Source: Silene conica
Lineage: Eukaryota; Streptophyta; Magnoliopsida; Caryophyllales; Caryophyllaceae
Length of the DNA: 64,000 nucleotides
Assembly (NCBI GenBank): GCA_029255685.2
Contig: CM055318.2
Location: forward strand, 6,949,001 to 7,013,000
Direction: 5' to 3'
Shown here one piece after another: positions 57,750 through 64,000 of this stretch (position 1 is the stretch's first letter; each line of letters starts with the position of its first letter). Made by a program: the position numbers and the translations under genes. Below the pieces are notes generated by a model. It saw nothing but the letters and a program-made list of their open reading frames with translations. It was not told the origin of the DNA and ran no database searches.

Positions 57750-59447
57750 CTAAGAAAGAGGAAATGGAGAAGATAACAGTGAGGACAAAGCAAATAACAG
57801 TGAGGAGATTCTCAAGTGTTTTTTGCAACTCTTATGTTTGTGTCTCAGTAGTTCCAGGTGTGCAAGACTGCAAGGTTTTCATGATGTCAGATTAAGTCTC
57901 TCGTTTTAGCAATGTCGTGACTCCAGTGCCAGCAATTTCTTTCCGGTTTGTTCAGTTAACTTGCAGTAAGTTTACAACAGTCTCTCTTCTGGGAAAATAA
58001 TTTTACAACAGTTTACGCCTCCATTCCAAACAATTTAAAAAAAGAAAAAATAAGTTCTTTGGAAAATATTTTCATGTCAGTAAAGAAAAGAGAAGACTCA
58101 ACCCACAAAAGTATCTGTTCCATCTAGACGCACCAAATCACATCACACTAAAATGAACTTACAGTAAAGAACCCCAATGTAGGTTATATTAGTGAATTTC
58201 CCCAGGATAAATGAGCATGGGTCAATTGTATACCACATGCTTAGTACACTAAGGAAGACTAACCCAATCCTTTCACAACGCTACTTCATTCTTCACGGAT
58301 AACAACTTATTCTCATGCAATGGAGAAATAATCAACTGAATTGACCGGTGCTTGCACGAAAGTGCAACACAGTATGCATTAATTGACCCTTAACCCATCT
58401 TCAAACCCAAATATAAATATCAGCCTATACACGACATCACAAATGACAAACTGTAGCGACTACTAGGTCCCAATAAGCTACTGGACCAAGATCACAAAGG
58501 AAACCCAAGATAAGTTGGCAAACTATTATTAAACCAACCAACCTCAAACTAAATCAAGCTCTCTCATTAAATATTCAATCCACCACTCCTGCGTTTTGCC
58601 AAGCAGAACTTATTAAATATTCAATCCACCACTCCTGCGTTTTGCCAAGCAGAATTTCGTGTATGAGACGTGTTCAAAAATCAAAACTAATAAAAAAAAG
58701 ACCGTGCAGAAAACAAATTCTGATAGAGGATAGTTAGGATTTTGACTCCATTCTATAGGATCAACCAACCTACCTTATCTAATCAAAGGAAGGAGAAAAA
58801 ATTACCCATTACTCATCCAAACGGAGAAAAGTGTCTTATAAGATGAATGATAGAAACCTCACACCACAACCACAGATACCACTCCAGAATTAGATAGATG
58901 GAACCACATATACCACTCCAGAATTAGATAGATGGAGAGAGTATTAGGAAGTCATGCCAGAAATGCAGCATCATTGCACCTAAAAACAGTGTCGACTGAC
59001 ATTTCAAGGTTAATTTGCAACTGAACGTCAACTTTCACTAAATTCTGATAACAAAATTGTCGTTGCTAAATGTTTTTATTCTGATAAAGCAACATCCACT
59101 ATTATAAATTTTTCAACACGGGCCTTTAAAAGGAAAACAATGCTATTTCTCTTGACAAAGAGTCAATGAGGAAGTCCAATTGCCAACTGACAGAAACTGC
59201 CTGTGTAGAGTGTGAGTGTGTGCAGGTGTGTTTGTGTTTCAAATCATGTATTCCAGGTTGTGATTCATACCGCAGCTTGCAAACTAGATCATGTGACAAG
59301 GAGAATAAGAGACCATGCCCAATGGTGAATTAGTCAACACTCAAAACTGAGAAAAAAAATTGGATTCACTGCATAAACATATTTAGTACGGCGTAATATA
59401 CAATTATACAGGCATAATGATAGAACAATAGAAAAATCGACTCACAG
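57750..59447. other. Region between the convergent vicilin-like and PP2C genes
   Basis: The 3' flanks of both genes. It includes two exact-looking direct duplications: a roughly 46-bp unit at 58567-58658 (ATTCAATCCACCACTCCTGC) and a roughly 36-bp unit at 58868-58936 (ACCACTCCAGAATTAGATAG). No gene seen. Confidence 0.5.
58567..58658. repeat. 46-bp tandem duplication
   Basis: Two adjacent copies containing ATTCAATCCACCACTCCTGC and GTTTTGCCAAGCAGAA. Almost identical, hence recent. Confidence 0.85.
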
Positions 59448-62400
59448 TTAATTCTTATCGGTAATATAGGACACAACGACTGTGATATCATCAAGCTTTC
59501 CTCCCATATAACGAACGCCGGCATCATGTGCAGCTGTTGAAAATGGTGTCTGCCGATGGCGATCTTGAGCTCTTTGCTGTGCAAGTTTGGCTATGTTTTG
59601 CGCTGTAACTCCTGGCTCTAAACCGGATCTACTAGCTTGAACAATAAGAGCAACAATCTCATTGTCATACAAGTTGTCAAATAATCCATCGGTGCCAGCT
59701 ACTAAAACATCCCCTGAAGCAACAGGAAATGTGAAGACCTGCGAAAACCCAATATGTACCCATCAACAGAAATTAGCTCAGCTACAATGTCCAAAACTAC
59801 ATGACAGCACATAATTGCAAATGAAAAAATGAAGATATACAAAGCAAACGTACCTGACCAGAACTGGGTAAATCACCCCCGTTGCCATTTGCCAGCTGGT
59901 AAGGAAAATTAAAACCATACTGCTGTGCAGGGGATCGGCAAACCGTATGTCCATCTCTAATCACTATGAATGCACTATCGCCAAGATTGATGGCATGGAT
60001 TCCCTGCTTAAAGTAATTAACCAGTGAGTCTTTGACCACAGTGACAAAATAGAGTATTGGAGTTCCTAATACCTCCAAATTTTAGCACACTAAACCCCAA
60101 AGATATACAATTACCACTCTTTAACTAGTACCTCTCCTAATTTAATATTTGTGCTCAAATGCTTTTAATCTTGACCAGCATAATATGAGCATATACATGG
60201 ATTCATGTAAAACAAATACTGCAGCTACATCATCAAAATTGTATAAAATCAAAGCAATATTTATGTTTACATTATGTAGTAACTAAAGGCGTGATTAAAC
60301 ATACCCGTGATATAACCCCATTTTAGCCCATTTTGCTAGTACTCTTAGCACCCTTTTTACCCCTTAAAGCCATGCACAAGTAGTTTTGTTTAAGTGTATT
60401 CTAGTATTGTGTTGACGGGATTGATATTAAGGTTGAGCCGATTAGCCAGGCCCTCGGCGGGGTCTAGCGCCGAAAGTGGGGTCACCGGCATTATCAATGA
60501 TGGTTTGGTTGATTTGGACACTCCACACTCCATACGGTTGGAACATTCACTATCCCCAGAACCTTCATCTTGTCCCTTATTGATATAAGTCTTAGTTGTC
60601 CAATGTCCATCAATTTTCACCAATTCTCCGATCCTCTTCAACATCCCATAATTAACATGATCAGGGTCACCCACGTGGGATTAGGTAATTGGATGGCTCT
60701 TGTGGGAATAATTTCAAACAAAGCAATGTTCTCATCAATCAAGAGCCATCTCAAATAGGCATTGTCTAACCACTTGTCCGGGACACGATGCATAATTTCT
60801 AAGTGTCATCCTAGAGATTGTGTAAGAATCGAAATCATCCCCCCACAAGCGATATTGCAAGGGGGTTTAGTAACAATGATGTGATAAATCTTGCCACGAC
60901 CTCCGTGAGATCACGTGATGGCATCCTCGGTCAAATGCACCGCTACCACGCTACAAACATGATGCGTCGCGCGGGTAGAAAAAACAGAATTAGCAAGAAT
61001 CCAGCCAAAATAAAGTGCAATGCGGTTCCGGATTGATTGGTTCTTTACTTTCCTTCCGAGCAAGGCTCTTCGCAAGGTCATGAATCTCCAAAAATCGGGC
61101 ACGAATTTGTTGGTTTTCCTTTTTTTGACCGGGGCGATAACTACCATTAAGTTTTCACACAACTTACCACCTTTGAACCAAGTTGTATATTGGGGATAAT
61201 TATCTTGGGATTTTAGGTCTAGTATGGAGAGCTAATCCATGTTTTTGATCCACCCTTTTTTTACATATTTGTCTTTTAACTAATTACAATTACTTTATTT
61301 GCACATTTGAAAACCGATTACAAATCCCCCTTCCCTTGGGTTTGACTCTTACTTTCCACTCTACTTTAGTTTAATTAGCAGGTAATTAGTGAGGTTATAA
61401 ATTGTTAATTTGGCCGCTTTAAATAGCGACGTTTTTAGCGAGTCAGGTTTTCCATATAAATAGCCTAACACAAGAATTAAAACCCAAGTTTCACATAGGG
61501 AGAGTTTCTAGGGTTATTTAGAAAGAAAAACTACTTTAATTAGAGAGAAAAGGATTGGGATTGACTCTTGTATTTCAACTTCAAGCTTTCCATTTTATGC
61601 AATCTTCAAGTTGGTATTCATCTCTCTTCTTCATTTATTGTTCTTCTTTCCTTTAGTAGTGTCTAGTTTTATTTATTGTCGAATCTTAGATTAATAATAG
61701 TAGTATCTTAGATTTTTTTCTATTAGTTGTTGTTCTAGTCGAAAAATTACATCTTTTAACATTCCCTTGTTTCATCTTTCTTATCCTTGCATTTATTCAC
61801 TTAAAGTTAGTAACTTTAGCAACAAAAATGGTGGAACTAATGTGTCTCGTTATTGTTCCCTTCATTATAGTCATCAACATGAACACTGCTTGAAGTAACA
61901 AAGGAACTTTAATATAATATCGTAGGTTATTCGATGAAATATCACAAAAAATCACGTCAATCCACAGAAAAAAAAATAATTAGCGTAAGGAAAAAAATTG
62001 GCCTAGGGCTGGTGTGATATTTCATGGAACAACCTGTGATATTTTATCGTAGAACCTGTATTCTTGACTCAATGCTCAAAAAGATAGTGTCCTCGCATGA
62101 CCTCATCCCCTCTCTCTCTCAATATAGAGAGAGAAAGAGAAACAAAATTATATCACAAAGGCTTGGAAGATGTTAACATACTAATCTTAATTAGTATTCC
62201 TTGAATCAATAGTACTAAGACTCGCTATTATAACATTCCTAGTAGGGATGGCAAAAATGATTGAAACCGATCCAAACCGAACAGAAGTAAAAAGTTCGAT
62301 CCAAATCCAATTCTTGAAAACCCATATCCAAACCCACCTTTGGAAAACCTAAACCAAATGAAAACCCGATCCATTCAAATATTCTTGAAAATTTTGGCTT

Positions 62401-63365
62401 TATTAAGCTTGAAATTTCAATTTTGGCATATTAAATGAATTTATATATAGCCAAAACAAGTTTTGGATCGGGTTTTGGATTATATGTGGATCGGGCATGA
62501 ATTTGGAGCGGATATGGATTTGAAAAAGGTGTAATGGATTTCAAAATTTTGGATATGGATCAGGCTTGGATATGAATCGGTGAAGCACTAAATAAGTGGA
62601 TCGGGTTTGGATCAAGCAAAACCCGATCCATTGCTATCCCTAATTCCTAGATATAAAACTACATAAGAGGCCAACGCTTCCACCATACCATAAACCCTAT
62701 AAATCATGAATGGCTTTAGTAGGGAATCTATTGCATACTAACTGGGTGTGCAAAATAAGGAAGATCCTAGACACATAATCATTAAGAAACAATATTTAGT
62801 AATGGACAAAAAGTGATCAGAGATTACAAATATCATAACTCATTACTCATAAGTACCACAGCACTAAGTCTCTATCACTGTCTCTTGGGTCATCGGCCTC
62901 ATGGCTACAAGCCAGTAGCTAAGACGGTTAGAAAGGTGCAATGACAATATGACATTAACCATAGGTAATTGGCCAAGTCGTGTACGCAATCAAGTGTTAC
63001 TGTGTCAAGTAATAGGATCAAGCACAGTGAATATACCAACCTGATCTGTAAGGGCAACTATACAAGCTGTTGAGGAACCTATAACTTTAGTGTTAGCATG
63101 AGCTTTTTCCAGAACTTTGGCTGGATCAACTGGACCCTCTTGCTCTTCTTTTATAGCAGCTACAGAGTTGGACATAAGTAACCGAGCATAAAATCCTGCA
63201 TCAACACCAACATCAGCCCAGCCTCCAACACCATCTGCTACTCCAATAACTTGTTTCTCTTCACAAATGAAGTGAGCATCCTCCCCTCCAGTTTTCACCT
63301 TATCAGGATGTGGTAAATAGCATGAGCCTGACTTCAGCTTCAAGGTTGTCTGACCAGCATTTTTA
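59448..63365 (-). CDS. Protein phosphatase 2C, SpoIIE type (PP2C55/PP2C80-like), 3' exons
   Basis: Three exons on the minus strand: 63365-63041, 60003-59854, 59738-59448 (stop). The metal-dependent Ser/Thr phosphatase core is complete: GGEDAHF, VADGVGGWADVGVDAG, GSSTACI, INLGDSAF, GTDGLFDN and GGKLDDITVVV supply the acidic metal-binding residues. It matches the group containing Arabidopsis PP2C55 (At4g16580) and PP2C80, members of which have chloroplast or mitochondrial transit peptides. If translation began at the Met at 63343 the protein would be 247 aa and lack any transit peptide. The exon has a good acceptor at 63366, so a 5' exon probably lies upstream, unresolved or outside the window. 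The first intron shown (63040-60004) is 3.0 kb and holds transposon debris. Confidence 0.87.
60390..61162 (-). pseudogene. Retroelement-derived coding relic (possibly Ty3/gypsy Athila-like) in the PP2C intron
   Basis: Minus-strand reading frames, broken by stops and frameshifts, include VPDFWRFMTLRRALLGRK, then IRNRIALYFGWILANSVF, and IDENIALFEIIP. These resemble the non-pol ORF1/gag-like region of plant Athila-type elements. The match is from memory of family patterns, not a search. No LTR pair was found. Confidence 0.35.
62243..62642. mobile_element. hAT-type MITE with 8-bp target duplication ATTCCTAG, in the PP2C intron
   Basis: A 400-bp element with ends TAGGGATGGCAA and TTGCTATCCCTA, flanked by exact ATTCCTAG repeats (62235-62242, 62643-62650). 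The arms repeat GATCGGGTTTGGAT/ATCCAAACCCGATC motifs. No transposase. Confidence 0.88.
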
Positions 63366-64000
63366 CTTTAACCACCAAAAAAAGGATCAAAATGAGAAGC
63401 ATTTTGGTATATAAGCAAAGAACTTGCGAATATATTATGCTGGAATGATGGTAAATTGGTAATGAGGACGAGAAAAAAAAAGGGAAAGAAGGATGAAGGT
63501 GTCCGTTAATAATGTCGGATCCAATAACTTACACTTGTTTTCTAGGTATGCCTTGTGATCTTGTCTAGTGTAAAGTGGATGTTGGACTACCTATGTGGCT
63601 ATGCCAATTTGCCAAATAAATTTATTTCTATATTTAGCCCACGCAATTTCCAGATTCAAGTGGAATCAAAAACGTGTTATCTTTGGTTCTAGTACCTGGA
63701 TTGTGATGGAATAAAGCAAAAGGGTCCACTAAGATAGTTGCACAACATTTTATTATGAAATATCAGTCTCTCAATGCAGTTCTCGACGCAGTTTTCATCT
63801 TGACTCATTCGAAAACAACCTCTTTGTGTTGCTAGCACAAGGGTAAGTGTCCGTACATCGGATCCCCCTTCACCGCATATTGTGGGAGGCTGGTAGCCCT
63901 TACTATGAACCATGGTTTCTCCACCGAGTAAGATTTAACTCTATCTTACATTCTTACCTAATGTTTTAGCATAAGGGATTGCTATCAACTTAAATAAGCC
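63366..64000. other. Upstream part of the PP2C locus, exon structure unresolved
   Basis: An open minus-strand stretch 63913-63694 (starting MVHSKGYQPPTICGEGG) ends at a plausible donor CAG|GTACT near 63694. It could be a 5' exon or UTR of the PP2C gene, but its sequence matches no PP2C N-terminus I recognise. Confidence 0.3.

Noticed and set aside
56402..57793. Long open frames on the minus strand opposite the vicilin tail (Ser/Leu/Phe-rich)
   Set aside because: They are mirror images of the GAA/AGA/GAG repeats on the coding strand; no start context, splice sites or similarity.
63689..63913. 74-codon minus-strand frame as the PP2C first coding exon
   Set aside because: A donor site is present, but the peptide does not resemble PP2C N-termini and phase with the next exon cannot be shown; left unresolved.

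Overview
This window is low-GC nuclear DNA from a flowering plant, most likely a eudicot. The genes carry spliceosomal introns and match Arabidopsis families closely, and plant-type transposons (Stowaway, PIF/Harbinger, hAT, CACTA, Helitron, plant L1, copia) fill the spaces between them. The species cannot be named from the sequence alone.

Five protein-coding genes can be modelled: (1) a 16-exon Xaa-Pro aminopeptidase P1 gene on the minus strand (317-7785, about 634 aa), including one GC-AG intron; (2) a two-exon ankyrin-repeat gene on the minus strand (11510-13348, about 365 aa); (3) an intronless GRAS regulator of the SCL15 type on the minus strand (38009-39715, 568 aa); (4) a five-exon vicilin-like cupin gene on the plus strand (53720-57749, about 856 aa) with a very long Glu/Arg/Lys/Gln-rich tail and a promoter carrying RY and ABRE-like seed motifs; (5) the 3' part of a SpoIIE-type PP2C phosphatase gene on the minus strand (59448-63365, 5' end not resolved). 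A non-processed pseudogene of a G-box-binding-type bZIP factor lies at 34250-36502.

The rest is a layered transposon landscape. The clearest structure is at 15410-25818. A CACTA-type transposase pseudogene on the minus strand was cut first by a Stowaway MITE at a TA, and then by an 8.35-kb gag-only copia retrotransposon (17081-25433) that landed at the right edge of that MITE. The two 1245-bp LTRs differ at about one position, so the last step is very recent. Removing both insertions leaves the transposase reading frame open across the junction. A second Stowaway of the same family (27814-28473) contains a PIF/Harbinger-like MITE. Three hAT-type MITEs have exact 8-bp target duplications (9190-9772, 32813-33386, 62243-62642); the first is nested in a larger TIR element and the last sits in the PP2C intron. 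Other mobile DNA includes a probable Helitron (30306-33957), a 5'-truncated L1 LINE with a 13/15-bp target duplication (41548-43257), a Mutator-like TIR element (44802-45477) with a second partial copy at 10140-10495, a mini-CACTA built of GCGACGG palindromes (14805-15172) and several minisatellites.

The genes do not form one pathway; they are separate plant loci isolated by repeats. The best candidates for undescribed biology are the fused, doubly interrupted transposase, the gag-only retrotransposon with a possible gag intron, and two strong hairpins: one with 75-bp arms (26187-26342) upstream of the transposase, and one with perfect 22-bp arms (37716-37767) just 3' of SCL15. The stretch 45478-52429 holds no gene I can support.
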